DNA of 64,000 bases from Seohaeicola zhoushanensis (GTDB lineage Bacteria > Pseudomonadota > Alphaproteobacteria > Rhodobacterales > Rhodobacteraceae): positions 31,949-95,948 of the forward strand of contig NZ_BNCJ01000017.1 in NCBI RefSeq assembly GCF_014656415.1, read 5' to 3'. The position numbers and the translations under genes were made by a program. Shown one piece after another: positions 1-8,134 of this stretch (position 1 is the first letter of the stretch; every line of letters begins with the position of its first letter). The notes beneath the pieces were generated by a model. It was not told where the DNA came from. It ran no database searches and worked only from the letters and a program-made list of their open reading frames with translations.

Positions 1-63
1 CCGGTCAAATCGGGAAAGGTCGCGCCGCGCCCACCGGGCGCCAAGGGGGGAAGAACCAGCCAG

Positions 64-939
64 ATGGACATGCGCGCAATCCTCATGGGGCTGGCCTTCG
101 CCTTCATGTGGTCCTCGGCCTTCACCTCGGCCCGGATCATCGTCGCCGATGCCTCGCCGCTGTTCTCGCTGGCGGCGCGCTTCCTGATCTCGGGGCTGAT
201 CGGCGTCACCATCGCCCGGCTGATGGGGCAGAGCTGGCGCCTGACCCCGAAGCAATGGTATGCGACTATCCTCTTCGGCATCTGCCAGAACGCGCTCTAC
301 CTCGGGCTGAATTTCGTCGCCATGCAGACGGTCGAGGCCAGCCTTGCCGCCATCATCGCCTCGACCATGCCGCTGCTGGTGGCGCTGGCGAGCTGGCTGA
401 TCTTCCGCGAGTCGCTGCGCCCGCTGGGCGTGATCGGGCTGCTGGCCGGGGTCGGCGGCGTCTGGCTCATCATGTCGAGCCGGATCAGCGCCGGGGTCGA
501 CCTGCACGGCGTCCTGCTCTGCGGCATCGGCGTGCTGGCGCTGACCTTCGCCACGCTGGCGGTGCGCGGCGCCACCTCGGGCGGCAATTTCCTGATGGTG
601 GTCGGGCTGCAGATGTTCGTCGGAGCGGCGGTCCTCTTCCTGGCCGCGCTGGCCTTCGAGGACATCCGGGTCAACCCGACCTGGCCCTTGGCGCTGGCCT
701 TCGCCTATACCACGCTGGTGCCCGGCCTGGCCGCCACCTTCATCTGGTTCCTGCTGCTCGACCGGATCGGGGCGACCCGCGCCGCCACCTTCCACTTCCT
801 CAACCCGGTCTTCGGCGTCGCCATCGCCTCGGCCCTGCTTGGCGAAAGCCTAGGGCCCCGCGACGTGGTCGGCGTGCTGATCGTCACGGCCGGCATCTTC
901 GCGGTGCAGCTCTCGCGCCAGCGCCGCCGACAGGCCTGA
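64..939 (+). CDS. DMT-family (EamA) transporter
   Basis: An inner-membrane drug/metabolite transporter of about 10 helices. The 291-residue protein is almost entirely hydrophobic and reads as two EamA repeats (roughly residues 5-135 and 150-285), the normal length for the family. The first helix opens with a typical EamA start rich in Gly, Phe, Trp and Ser. A purine-rich GGGGGGAAG stretch lies before the ATG. Members usually export amino acids or other small metabolites, but the substrate cannot be read from sequence. It is convergent with the glutathione peroxidase gene, with only a few bases between the two stops. Confidence 0.9.
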   Translation: MDMRAILMGLAFAFMWSSAFTSARIIVADASPLFSLAARFLISGLIGVTIARLMGQSWRLTPKQWYATILFGICQNALYLGLNFVAMQTVEASLAAIIASTMPLLVALASWLIFRESLRPLGVIGLLAGVGGVWLIMSSRISAGVDLHGVLLCGIGVLALTFATLAVRGATSGGNFLMVVGLQMFVGAAVLFLAALAFEDIRVNPTWPLALAFAYTTLVPGLAATFIWFLLLDRIGATRAATFHFLNPVFGVAIASALLGESLGPRDVVGVLIVTAGIFAVQLSRQRRRQA

Positions 940-945
940 GCCGCC

Positions 946-1467
946 TCACTTCAGCAGCGGCTCGATCTCCTGCAGGATCGCCTTGGAATCGGGCCGCGTG
1001 GTCGACCCCCAGGTGCCCATCACCGCCCCGTCCGGCCCGACCAGGATCTTGTTGAAGTTCCAGCCCGGCTCGAAGCCGGTCTCGGCCTTCACCGCCTTGA
1101 AGAAGGGATGCGCCTGCGGGCCGCGCACATGGGTGATATCGGTCATCGGCAGGGTCAGGTCGTAGTTCAGCTCGCAGAAGGCCTTGACCTCTGCGGCGCT
1201 GCCCAGCTCCTGGTTGAAGTCGTCCGAGGGCACCGCCAGCACCACCAGCCCGCGCGCGCTGTAGGTGTCGAACACCTTCTGCAGGGCCGCATATTGCGGC
1301 GTGAACCCGCATTGCGAGGCGGTATTGACCACCAGCACCGGCCGCCCGCGCCAGGCCTCGAGCGACAGCGTGCCGCCGTCGATCGAGGCGAACGTGCCGC
1401 CCACACCCGCCAGTGCCGGCAATCCGGCCAGGACCAGGCAGAGCGCCAGGACATGTCTCAGCATCAT
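946..1467 (-). CDS. Exported glutathione peroxidase (Cys type)
   Basis: Reduces hydroperoxides using thiols, probably in the periplasm. The first 20 or so residues form a clear signal peptide ending in ALA-G. The mature part carries the GPx motif [12 protein letters not shown] with the peroxidatic cysteine at about residue 53 (Cys, not selenocysteine), and the downstream WNFNK motif. At 173 residues the length is normal for the family plus a signal peptide. GGAGGAT lies just upstream of the paired ATGATG start. It diverges from the msrB-msrA pair, so peroxide detoxification and methionine-oxide repair genes lie side by side. Confidence 0.88.
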   Translation of the reverse strand: MMLRHVLALCLVLAGLPALAGVGGTFASIDGGTLSLEAWRGRPVLVVNTASQCGFTPQYAALQKVFDTYSARGLVVLAVPSDDFNQELGSAAEVKAFCELNYDLTLPMTDITHVRGPQAHPFFKAVKAETGFEPGWNFNKILVGPDGAVMGTWGSTTRPDSKAILQEIEPLLK

Positions 1468-1553
1468 CTATCCTCCATCGCCTATGCAAGGCATACGCGC
1501 GCCGCCCGGCTCCGGATCACCTGCACGAGCGCGCGAGCCGTGGTAATATACCG

Positions 1554-1582
1554 TTGCTTTCCCCCCGCGCGGCCCCAGATAC
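1554..1582 (+). promoter_or_regulatory. Candidate promoter for msrB-msrA
   Basis: TTGCTT at 1554-1559 and AGATAC at 1577-1582 are separated by 17 bases and lie just before the msrB leader. The -35 hexamer is good, the -10 is weak. This is a pattern match only. Confidence 0.3.
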
Positions 1583-1610
1583 TGGCCACGAGCTCGGACA
1601 TGAGGATACC

Positions 1611-2054
1611 ATGAAAACCTATACCAAGGACCCGGCCCGCATCGCGCAGCTGTCGCGCGAGGAGTTCTACGTGACGCAGCAGAGCGGCACCGAACGCCCC
1701 GGCACCGGCAAGCTGCTCTACAACAAGGAACCGGGCATCTACGTCGACATCGTCTCGGGCGAACCGCTCTTCGCCTCGGCCGACAAGTTCGAAAGCCATT
1801 GCGGCTGGCCGAGCTTCACCAGGCCGATCGCCAATGTCGAGGAGTTCGAGGACCGCACCCACGGCATGATCCGCACCGAGGTGCGCTCGAAGCATGGCGA
1901 CAGCCATCTCGGCCACGTCTTCCCCGACGGGCCGCGCGACCGTGGCGGGCTGCGCTACTGCATCAACTCGGCCTCGCTCCGCTTCGTGCACCTGCGCGAC
2001 ATGGAGGCCGAGGGCTATGGCGACTATATCGACCAGGTGGAGGACATCGCATGA
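1611..2054 (+). CDS. msrB: Peptide-methionine (R)-S-oxide reductase MsrB
   Basis: Reduces the R-epimer of methionine sulfoxide in oxidised proteins. The 147-residue protein has the MsrB landmarks HCGWPSF and HLGHVF, and the catalytic cysteine at about residue 117 in RYCINS. The two CxxC pairs that bind structural zinc in many MsrB proteins are absent: those positions read VDIVSG and RSKHGDS, so this is a zinc-free form. The ATG at 1611 follows GAGGA at a good distance. A longer in-frame extension upstream does not look like protein. The stop overlaps the msrA start as ATGA, so the two are probably translationally coupled. Confidence 0.93.
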   Translation: MKTYTKDPARIAQLSREEFYVTQQSGTERPGTGKLLYNKEPGIYVDIVSGEPLFASADKFESHCGWPSFTRPIANVEEFEDRTHGMIRTEVRSKHGDSHLGHVFPDGPRDRGGLRYCINSASLRFVHLRDMEAEGYGDYIDQVEDIA

Positions 2055-2560
2055 CAACCGAACGCGCCGTGCTGGCCGGGGGCTGCTTCTGGGGGATGCA
2101 GGAACTGCTGCGCCACAAGCCCGGCATCCTGAAGACCCGCGTCGGCTATACCGGCGGCGACGTGCCGAACGCGACCTATCGCAACCACGGCACCCATGCC
2201 GAAGGGGTAGAGATCCTCTTCGACCCGGCCAGGATCAGCTACCGCGAGATCCTGGAATTCTTCTTCCAGATCCACGATCCGACCACGCTGAACCGCCAGG
2301 GCAACGACGTCGGCCTGTCCTACCGCTCGGCGATCTATTATGTCGACGAGGCGCAGAAGGCCGTCGCGCTCGACACCATCGCCGATGTCGACGCCTCCGG
2401 CCTCTGGCCGCGCCGGGTGGTGACCGAGGTGGAGCCCGTGGGCGATTTCTGGGAGGCCGAGCCCGAGCACCAGGACTACCTCCAGCGCATTCCCCACGGC
2501 TATACCTGCCACTGGGTCCGCCCCGACTGGGTGCTGCCCAAGCGCGACGCCGCGGAATAG
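2051..2560 (+). CDS. msrA: Peptide-methionine (S)-S-oxide reductase MsrA
   Basis: Reduces the S-epimer of methionine sulfoxide and complements MsrB. The GCFWG active-site motif places the catalytic cysteine at residue 12. Downstream come the family blocks TRVGYTGG and YRSAIYY. The 169-residue length is usual for a cytoplasmic MsrA. The ATG overlaps the msrB stop by four bases, which fixes the start and shows a two-gene operon. Confidence 0.94.
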   Translation: MTTERAVLAGGCFWGMQELLRHKPGILKTRVGYTGGDVPNATYRNHGTHAEGVEILFDPARISYREILEFFFQIHDPTTLNRQGNDVGLSYRSAIYYVDEAQKAVALDTIADVDASGLWPRRVVTEVEPVGDFWEAEPEHQDYLQRIPHGYTCHWVRPDWVLPKRDAAE

Positions 2561-2592
2561 GGCCGCGAAACGCGGGAAGCAGGGCGCCACAC

Positions 2593-2662
2593 CCCTGCTT
2601 CTCTTCTTCAAAAGTATCTCCGGGGGAGTCGCGCCGCAGGCGCGGCGGGGGCAGCGCCCCCG
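2593..2662. repeat. Intergenic repeat element, copy A
   Basis: Read on the minus strand, it contains GGGGGCGCTGCCCCC, a GC-rich hairpin, then GGAGATACTTTTGAAGAAG and a GAGAAGCAGGGG tail. Related sequence occurs at 32542-32647 and 37847-37875, always between genes. It looks like a dispersed REP-like element, and also works as a strong hairpin downstream of msrA. Confidence 0.5.
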
Positions 2663-2741
2663 AAACGCCGCGTTGCGGGCCTTGGCAAGCACGGCTGTGG
2701 CGCGTATACGCGCGCACTGATCCGCAGCGAAGGGACGCGAC

Positions 2742-3527
2742 ATGGTCGGCAGTGCAAACCTCAACATCATGATCAAGGCCGCGCGCAAGGCGGGCCGTTC
2801 CCTGGTCAAGGATTTCCGCGAGGTCGAGAACCTGCAGGTCTCGATGAAGGGGCCGGGCGACTTCGTCAGCCGCGCGGACCACGCCGCCGAGAAGATCATC
2901 CGCGACGAGCTGACCGCCGCGCGCCCCTCCTATGGCTGGCTCGGCGAGGAAACCGGCACCGGCGAGGGCGAGGATCCGACCCGCCGCTGGATCGTCGACC
3001 CGCTCGACGGCACCACCAACTTCCTGCACGGCCTGCCGCACTGGGCGGTCTCCATCGCGCTCGAGCACAAGGGCCAGGTGGTGGCCGGCGTGGTTTATGA
3101 CGCCGCCAAGGACGAGATGTTCTTCGCCGAGAAGGGCGAGGGCGCCTGGATGAACGACACCCGCCTGCGCGTCTCGGGGCGCAACCGGATGATCGAGTGC
3201 ATCTTCGCAACCGGCGTGCCCTTCGGCGGCCGCCCCGACCTGCCCGAGACGCTCAAGGACCTGGCGCGCCTGATGCCGACCTGCGCGGGCGTGCGGCGCT
3301 GGGGCTCGGCGGCGCTCGATCTCGCCTATGTGGCGGCCGGGCGCTATGACGGCTACTGGGAACGCGGGCTGAACGCCTGGGACATCGCCGCAGGCATCGT
3401 CATCCTGCGCGAGGCCGGTGGCTTCGCCGAGCCGATCACGGTGGGCCGCGACCTGCTGGAAGACGGCGACATCGTTGCCGGCAACGGCGCGATCTTTGGC
3501 AATTTCGCCAAGATCATCCGCGGCTGA
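2742..3527 (+). CDS. suhB: Inositol monophosphatase family protein SuhB
   Basis: A magnesium-dependent sugar-phosphate phosphatase; SuhB also binds RNA polymerase and supports ribosome biogenesis in some bacteria. The metal-binding blocks are all present: GWLGEE near residue 66, DPLDGTTNF at 86-94 and AWDIAAG near 212. At 261 residues it has the family length. The ATG at 2742 follows AAGGGAC. The gene stands alone behind repeat copy A. Confidence 0.88.
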   Translation: MVGSANLNIMIKAARKAGRSLVKDFREVENLQVSMKGPGDFVSRADHAAEKIIRDELTAARPSYGWLGEETGTGEGEDPTRRWIVDPLDGTTNFLHGLPHWAVSIALEHKGQVVAGVVYDAAKDEMFFAEKGEGAWMNDTRLRVSGRNRMIECIFATGVPFGGRPDLPETLKDLARLMPTCAGVRRWGSAALDLAYVAAGRYDGYWERGLNAWDIAAGIVILREAGGFAEPITVGRDLLEDGDIVAGNGAIFGNFAKIIRG

Positions 3528-3589
3528 CGCCGCCGGCGATCACGCAGATTTTGGCTGACAGGCGGCGGCGTCCGGGTAATCTCGGGCGC

Positions 3590-4423
3590 ATGTTCCGCCT
3601 GTTTCTCCTCGCCCTCCTGTCCTGCCTGCCCGCCGCGCTCTCGGCGCAGGCTCAGGTGCAGACCCGCCAGCCGAGCCATTGCATCGCCATCGCCGATGCC
3701 GCGCCGGGCCTCGAATACATCCAGAAAGCCTCCTGGAGCGATGCCGTGCCCGCCGACACGGTGCGCATCAGCTACATCGCCCACGCCAGCTTCCTGATCC
3801 AGACCCACGGCGGGCTGAACGCGGTCACCGACTACACCGGCTTCATCGGCACCGTGCCGCTGATCCCCGACGTGGTGACGATGAACCACGCCCACGAGAC
3901 CCACTGGACCACCGCCCCCGACCCGGCAATTCCCCATGTGCTCGAAGGCTGGGGCGATTTCGGTCTCGGGGTGCAGCACCATCTCGACCTCGGCGAGATG
4001 CTGGTGCGCAACGTCTCGACCGATATCCGCTCGCGCTGGGGCGGGGTCGAGACCAACGGCAATTCGATCTTCGTCTTCGAGGTTGCGGGCCTCTGCATCG
4101 GCCATCTCGGCCACCTGCACCACGTCCCGACCGACGACCAGTTCGCGGCGTTGGGGCGACTCGACGTGGTGATGGCCCCGGTCGATGGCGGCAACACCCT
4201 GCCGCTGGCCGACATGATCGCGGTGCTCAAGCGGCTGAAGTCGTCGCTGGTGATTCCGATGCACTGGTTCTCGGGCATGGCGCTGGACGAATTCCTCGCC
4301 GGCATCTCGCCCGATTTCGAGGTGGTGCGCACCGAGGAGTCCTCGATCGAGGTCTCGCTGCGCACGCTGCCGACGCGGCCCACGGTGCTGACGCTGATGC
4401 CGCGCTACCTGATCGAGCCCTAA
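3590..4423 (+). CDS. Exported MBL-fold metallohydrolase
   Basis: Probably a periplasmic metal-dependent hydrolase. The ATG at 3590 begins a signal peptide that ends around ALSAQA. The mature chain follows the metallo-beta-lactamase pattern of the UlaG-like branch: the entry strand YIAHASFLI, a metal site NHAHETH (HxHxxH), then GHLGHLHH and a C-terminal IPMHWF. The motif set is recognisable but diverged, and no substrate can be inferred. The in-frame TTG further upstream would add a basic stretch in front of the signal peptide and was rejected. Confidence 0.72.
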   Translation: MFRLFLLALLSCLPAALSAQAQVQTRQPSHCIAIADAAPGLEYIQKASWSDAVPADTVRISYIAHASFLIQTHGGLNAVTDYTGFIGTVPLIPDVVTMNHAHETHWTTAPDPAIPHVLEGWGDFGLGVQHHLDLGEMLVRNVSTDIRSRWGGVETNGNSIFVFEVAGLCIGHLGHLHHVPTDDQFAALGRLDVVMAPVDGGNTLPLADMIAVLKRLKSSLVIPMHWFSGMALDEFLAGISPDFEVVRTEESSIEVSLRTLPTRPTVLTLMPRYLIEP

Positions 4424-4466
4424 GCCGCGCCTTGCACGATGGGCCGCGAATGGGCATGGATTGCGC

Positions 4467-5879
4467 ATGAGCCTCAATCCCGCCGACACCCGTTTCGCCG
4501 ACCACCTTCGCAGCCTGCTCCCCGCGGATCGCATCCGCGCGGTCGAGCCGCGCTATCTCGAGGATCCCCGCGACATCGCCCATGGCCGGGCCGGGGTGGT
4601 CGCGGTGCCGAAGACCACCGAGGAGGTCGCCGTGCTGATCCGCGCGGCGGGCGAGGCGCGGGTCGGGGTGATTCCCTACGGCGGCGGTACCGGGCTGGTG
4701 GGTGGGCAGGTGATGCCCGACGGCCCCGCGCCGATGGTGCTCTCGCTCGAACGGATGGCGGCGATCCGGGCAGTCTACCCGGAGGAAAACGTGCTGATCG
4801 CCGAGGCTGGGGCCATCCTCGCCGACGTGCAGGCCGCCGCGCGCGAGGCGAACCGGCTGTTCCCGCTCTCGCTCGCCGCCGAGGGTTCGTGCCGGATCGG
4901 CGGCAACCTGGGCACCAATGCCGGCGGGGTGAACGTGCTGCGCTATGGCAATACCCGCGACCTCTGCCTCGGGCTCGAGGCGGTGCTGCCGGACGGCAGC
5001 ATCTGGCATGGGCTGACCAGGCTCCGGAAGGACAACACCGGCTATGACCTCAAGAACCTGCTGATCGGCGCCGAGGGCACGCTGGGCGTCATCACCGCCG
5101 CGACGCTCAAGCTCTCGCCGGTGCCGGCTGGGCGCGGCACGGCGCTGATCGCCGTGGCCTCGCCGCGCGCCGCGCTCGACATGCTCGCGCTGGCGCGCGA
5201 CCATCTGGGCGAGGGGGTCAGCGCCTTCGAGCTGATCCACCGCCAGGGCCTCGACTTCCAGGCCGAGGTGCTGCCGCAGATCCGCCAGCCCTGGTCCGAG
5301 CCGCCGGAATGGTGCGTGCTGATCGACGTCGGCCTGGCCCGCGGGCTGGACCCGCAGCAGGCGCTGGCCGATCTCTTCGAGGCGGCGATGGAGCGCGACC
5401 TGGCTTATGACGGGCTGATCGCACAGAACGAGGCGCAGGCGCAGGACTTCTGGACCGTGCGCGAACACCTGCCCGAGGCGAACCGCAAGATCGGCGCGGT
5501 GTCGAGCCACGACATCTCGCTGCCGCTGGGTGCACTGCCCGAGTTCCTGGCCACCGCCCCGGCCGAGATCGCCCGCCACGGCGATTTCCGCATCAACTGC
5601 TTCGGCCACCTCGGCGACGGCAACCTGCATTACAACATCTTCCCGCAGAAGGGCCGCACCCGCGCCGAATACGCCAACGTCAAGGAAGCCGCCCGGCAGG
5701 CGATCTACGACATGGTGGTCGGCTTCGGCGGCTCGTTCAGCGCCGAGCACGGCGTGGGCCGCGCCAAGGTCGGCGAGCTGGAACGCTACGGCGATCCGGC
5801 CCGGCTGGCGGCGATGCGCGCGATCAAGGCGGCGCTCGATCCGCTGGGCATCATGAACCCCGGCGCGGTGCTGCGATAA
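4467..5879 (+). CDS. FAD-binding oxidase (GlcD / D-2-hydroxyacid dehydrogenase type)
   Basis: Oxidises a 2-hydroxy acid, as in the glycolate oxidase GlcD, D-lactate dehydrogenase and D-2-hydroxyglutarate dehydrogenase family. The N-terminal half carries the PCMH/VAO FAD fold with PYGGGTGLVGG near residue 72 and NLGTNAGGVN near 150. The C-terminal cap contains CFGHLGDGNLHYN and SAEHGVGRAK, which hold the substrate/metal site histidines. The 470-residue length fits a single-subunit enzyme. The ATG at 4467 is preferred to the TTG six bases upstream. Which acid it uses cannot be decided from sequence. Confidence 0.88.
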   Translation: MSLNPADTRFADHLRSLLPADRIRAVEPRYLEDPRDIAHGRAGVVAVPKTTEEVAVLIRAAGEARVGVIPYGGGTGLVGGQVMPDGPAPMVLSLERMAAIRAVYPEENVLIAEAGAILADVQAAAREANRLFPLSLAAEGSCRIGGNLGTNAGGVNVLRYGNTRDLCLGLEAVLPDGSIWHGLTRLRKDNTGYDLKNLLIGAEGTLGVITAATLKLSPVPAGRGTALIAVASPRAALDMLALARDHLGEGVSAFELIHRQGLDFQAEVLPQIRQPWSEPPEWCVLIDVGLARGLDPQQALADLFEAAMERDLAYDGLIAQNEAQAQDFWTVREHLPEANRKIGAVSSHDISLPLGALPEFLATAPAEIARHGDFRINCFGHLGDGNLHYNIFPQKGRTRAEYANVKEAARQAIYDMVVGFGGSFSAEHGVGRAKVGELERYGDPARLAAMRAIKAALDPLGIMNPGAVLR

Positions 5880-5883
5880 AAAC

Positions 5884-5901
5884 ATTCGCACAAATGCGAA
5901 T
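5884..5901. promoter_or_regulatory. Inverted repeat, candidate repressor site upstream of the DsrE gene
   Basis: ATTCGCA and TGCGAAT form perfect 7-base arms around CAAA. An overlapping second dyad, CACAAA/TTTGTG, extends to 5906. The site sits in an AT-rich patch 60-80 bases before the DsrE gene, where a promoter would be. Its ATTC...GAAT ends resemble operators of ArsR-family sulfide or redox sensors, but that link is inference. Confidence 0.4.
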
Positions 5902-5964
5902 TTGTGTATCAATTGCCTGACTGGCGGGCCTGTCGTCCCGCCGGCATCAGGGAGGAAATCACAA

Positions 5965-6399
5965 ATGAAGCAATTTCTGGCCGCCGCGGCCATCGGCCTC
6001 GCGCTTGCCACCTCGGCCCTGGCCGAGGGCGCGATGCACAAGATTGCCGTTCACGTCGACGAGAACGACCCCGCGGTGATGAACATGGCGCTGAACAACG
6101 TCCAGAACGTGATCGCCTATTACAAGGAGAAGGGCGACACCGTCGAGATCGAGGTGGTCACCTACGGGCCCGGCCTGAACATGCTGGTGGCCGACAAGAG
6201 CCCGGTCAAGGACCGCATCAGCGCGATGAGCCTGGAACATGACAACGTCGTCTTCGCCGCCTGCGGCAACACGCTGGCCGCGATGAAGAAGAAGGCCGGC
6301 GGCGACGTGCCGCTGATGTCCGAGGCGCAAGTGGTGCCCTCGGGCGTGGTGCGTCTGGTCGAACTGCAGGAAGCCGGCTACGCCTACGTGCGTCCCTGA
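5965..6399 (+). CDS. Exported DsrE/DsrF-like family protein
   Basis: A small (144-residue) DsrE-fold protein; the family includes sulfur-relay proteins. Residues 1-20 form a signal peptide ending in ALA, which predicts a periplasmic location. The mature domain shows the usual pattern of alternating strands and helices (IAVHVDENDP..., VEIEVVTYGPGLNML, VVFAACGNTLAAM). The conserved cysteine falls in AACGNT. The ATG at 5965 is preceded by a near-perfect GGGAGGAAA ribosome site. The gene is preceded by a dyad that could be its operator. Confidence 0.8.
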   Translation: MKQFLAAAAIGLALATSALAEGAMHKIAVHVDENDPAVMNMALNNVQNVIAYYKEKGDTVEIEVVTYGPGLNMLVADKSPVKDRISAMSLEHDNVVFAACGNTLAAMKKKAGGDVPLMSEAQVVPSGVVRLVELQEAGYAYVRP

Positions 6400-6420
6400 A
6401 CGGGGCGCGGGCGGCGTGGC

Positions 6421-7521
6421 CTATTGCTGCTGCGCCGCCAGGTAGCCGATACCGGCGGCAACGATCAGCCCGAGAATGACGGCAATGGCGATCTTGATCG
6501 CCGAATAGGGCCGCTCGCCCTGCACCCGCCCCGACTGGCCGTTGACGACAAAGCGGTAGGTCTTGTCGCGGTATTTGTAGGCCGCCAGCCAGACCGGCAG
6601 CAGGATGTGCTTGAAGGTCACGTCGCGCACGTCGGTGTCGATGTTGTGGATGCGCTGCTGGTCGCCGCCGATGTCGAAGCGCACGTCGCGCTCGATCACC
6701 CGCGCCATCTGGGCCCGGGCGTCCTGGTGGCCTTCCTCAAGCGTCACGGTATAGGCCTCGGCCCGGAACCCGGCGAGGAACTGCGGCTGGTAGGGGACAA
6801 GGGCCGAGAGGTCCCATGGCTCCAGCGCCTCGGTATACTTGCGCGGCAGGCTCTTCGAGGCCAGCACCAGCACGTCGTCGAAGAACCGCGCCACCCGGCC
6901 GCGCACCGGGGTCCAGCGGATCTTGGCAACTTGCTGCTGCACCCGCTTGCCGTCACGCACCACGGTGACCGTCTCGTAGTAGATCGTCCCGCGCTCGCCC
7001 GAATAGGCTGACTTGGTGTCGGCGTCGAAGGTCCAGTAGGGCACGTAGATGCCGGTCATCCTGCGGCCCTTGCGGGCGTATTCCTGCAGTCCGTTCGGCG
7101 CGAACCAGAGGCGGCCCAGCCAGTCGGTCATCGCCTTGTGCGCGCTGCGTTCGTCCACCGCGAAGGGCATCACGCCCTTGGGTTTGAGATGCCGGCTCTC
7201 GCCGGTATCGGTCACCACCGGGGTGGCGCAGAAGGGGCATTCGGCGGCATGTACGGCGGGGTCGAACTCGAACTGCGCGCCGCAGTTGGGGCAGGAGACG
7301 ACCCGCGTCACCTCGGTCTCGGCCTCGGGCAGGCGGCGCGCCATGGCCGCCTCGAAGTCGAGCTCCTTGAGCGCCGGGGGGCGGGCCGTGCCGCCCATCG
7401 GCTCGACATTGCCGCAATGGTCGCATTTCAGCACGCCCTCGGCCGGTTCGAACCGCATGTCCGCGCCGCATTGGTCGCAGGGAAACCGGTGTTCCTCGGT
7501 CGGAGTGCTTCTGTCGTCCAT
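6421..7521 (-). CDS. Double zinc-ribbon membrane protein (YdjG-like)
   Basis: A 366-residue membrane-anchored protein often labelled TFIIB-type zinc ribbon. The N-terminus holds two four-cysteine ribbons (C15, C18, C33, C36 and C76, C79, C94, C97). A long soluble middle follows, then a single C-terminal membrane helix just before the end (about residues 343-362). The ATG at 7521 is chosen because the upstream in-frame stretch is arginine- and proline-rich and lacks a ribosome site. The layout resembles Bacillus subtilis YdjG, which works with the SPFH protein YdjI and PspA. An SPFH gene lies two genes upstream here, so a shared role in membrane stress is plausible but inferred. Confidence 0.75.
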   Translation of the reverse strand: MDDRSTPTEEHRFPCDQCGADMRFEPAEGVLKCDHCGNVEPMGGTARPPALKELDFEAAMARRLPEAETEVTRVVSCPNCGAQFEFDPAVHAAECPFCATPVVTDTGESRHLKPKGVMPFAVDERSAHKAMTDWLGRLWFAPNGLQEYARKGRRMTGIYVPYWTFDADTKSAYSGERGTIYYETVTVVRDGKRVQQQVAKIRWTPVRGRVARFFDDVLVLASKSLPRKYTEALEPWDLSALVPYQPQFLAGFRAEAYTVTLEEGHQDARAQMARVIERDVRFDIGGDQQRIHNIDTDVRDVTFKHILLPVWLAAYKYRDKTYRFVVNGQSGRVQGERPYSAIKIAIAVILGLIVAAGIGYLAAQQQ

Positions 7522-7584
7522 CGCCTGCCTGCGTCTTGCCTGTTCTCCCAAGGATAGAGGCTGGCGCGGCGGCGGCAACCCGGA

Positions 7585-8070
7585 TCAGGCGCGCGGGCGG
7601 GTCATCCGCGTCAGCGTGCCGTCGCGCCGCACCAGCTGGTGCCAGATCGCCACCGCGGCATGGCCCAGGGCGACGATCAGCAGCGCGTTTGCCGCCACGG
7701 CATGCACGTCGCCGGCCTCGCCCACGCCGGCATACCAGGTCAGCGCGCCCAGGCCCGGCACCGCGATCATCAGCGCATAGAGCAGCCGGTGCCCCCAGAG
7801 CGCCGCCGCCTCGAGCAGGGGCGAGCTTTGCATGGGGATCGGAGCGCCCTGCAGCGCGCGCACCAGGATACGCAGCAGGATCAGCGCGAAGACCGCGCTG
7901 CCGATCCAGACGTGCACGGTATTGCCGGTAAACCCCGTCTCGCCGGCCTCGAGCCGCTGGCGCAGCGCGCGGCCCATGCCGTCGCTGATGAACCAGGCGG
8001 CGGTGATCAGTATGGCGATCAGCCAATGCAGCGAGATCTGCAGGCGGGAATAGGCAACTGCGGTGCTCAT
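7585..8070 (-). CDS. Cytochrome b561 family protein
   Basis: A four-helix, di-haem b membrane protein that moves electrons across or within the inner membrane. The 161-residue sequence has four hydrophobic helices with histidines suited to haem ligation: LHWL in helix 1, HVWIG in helix 2, HRLLYALM in helix 3 and HAAVAIWHQ in helix 4. This is the size and pattern of the bacterial b561/CybB group. It sits between the SPFH and zinc-ribbon genes on the same strand and may be co-transcribed. The redox partner is unknown. Confidence 0.85.
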   Translation of the reverse strand: MSTAVAYSRLQISLHWLIAILITAAWFISDGMGRALRQRLEAGETGFTGNTVHVWIGSAVFALILLRILVRALQGAPIPMQSSPLLEAAALWGHRLLYALMIAVPGLGALTWYAGVGEAGDVHAVAANALLIVALGHAAVAIWHQLVRRDGTLTRMTRPRA

Positions 8071-8134
8071 CGGGTCATCCTTTGCGAAACCGGGACATGT
8101 CCTTGCTACGTAGGAGCCGATTCTTTCCGTCGCC

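Noticed and set aside
4227..6041. 604-codon minus-strand frame opposite the FAD oxidase
   Set aside because: The plus strand has full FAD-oxidase motifs; the minus translation is repetitive in composition, typical of shadows in GC-rich genomes.
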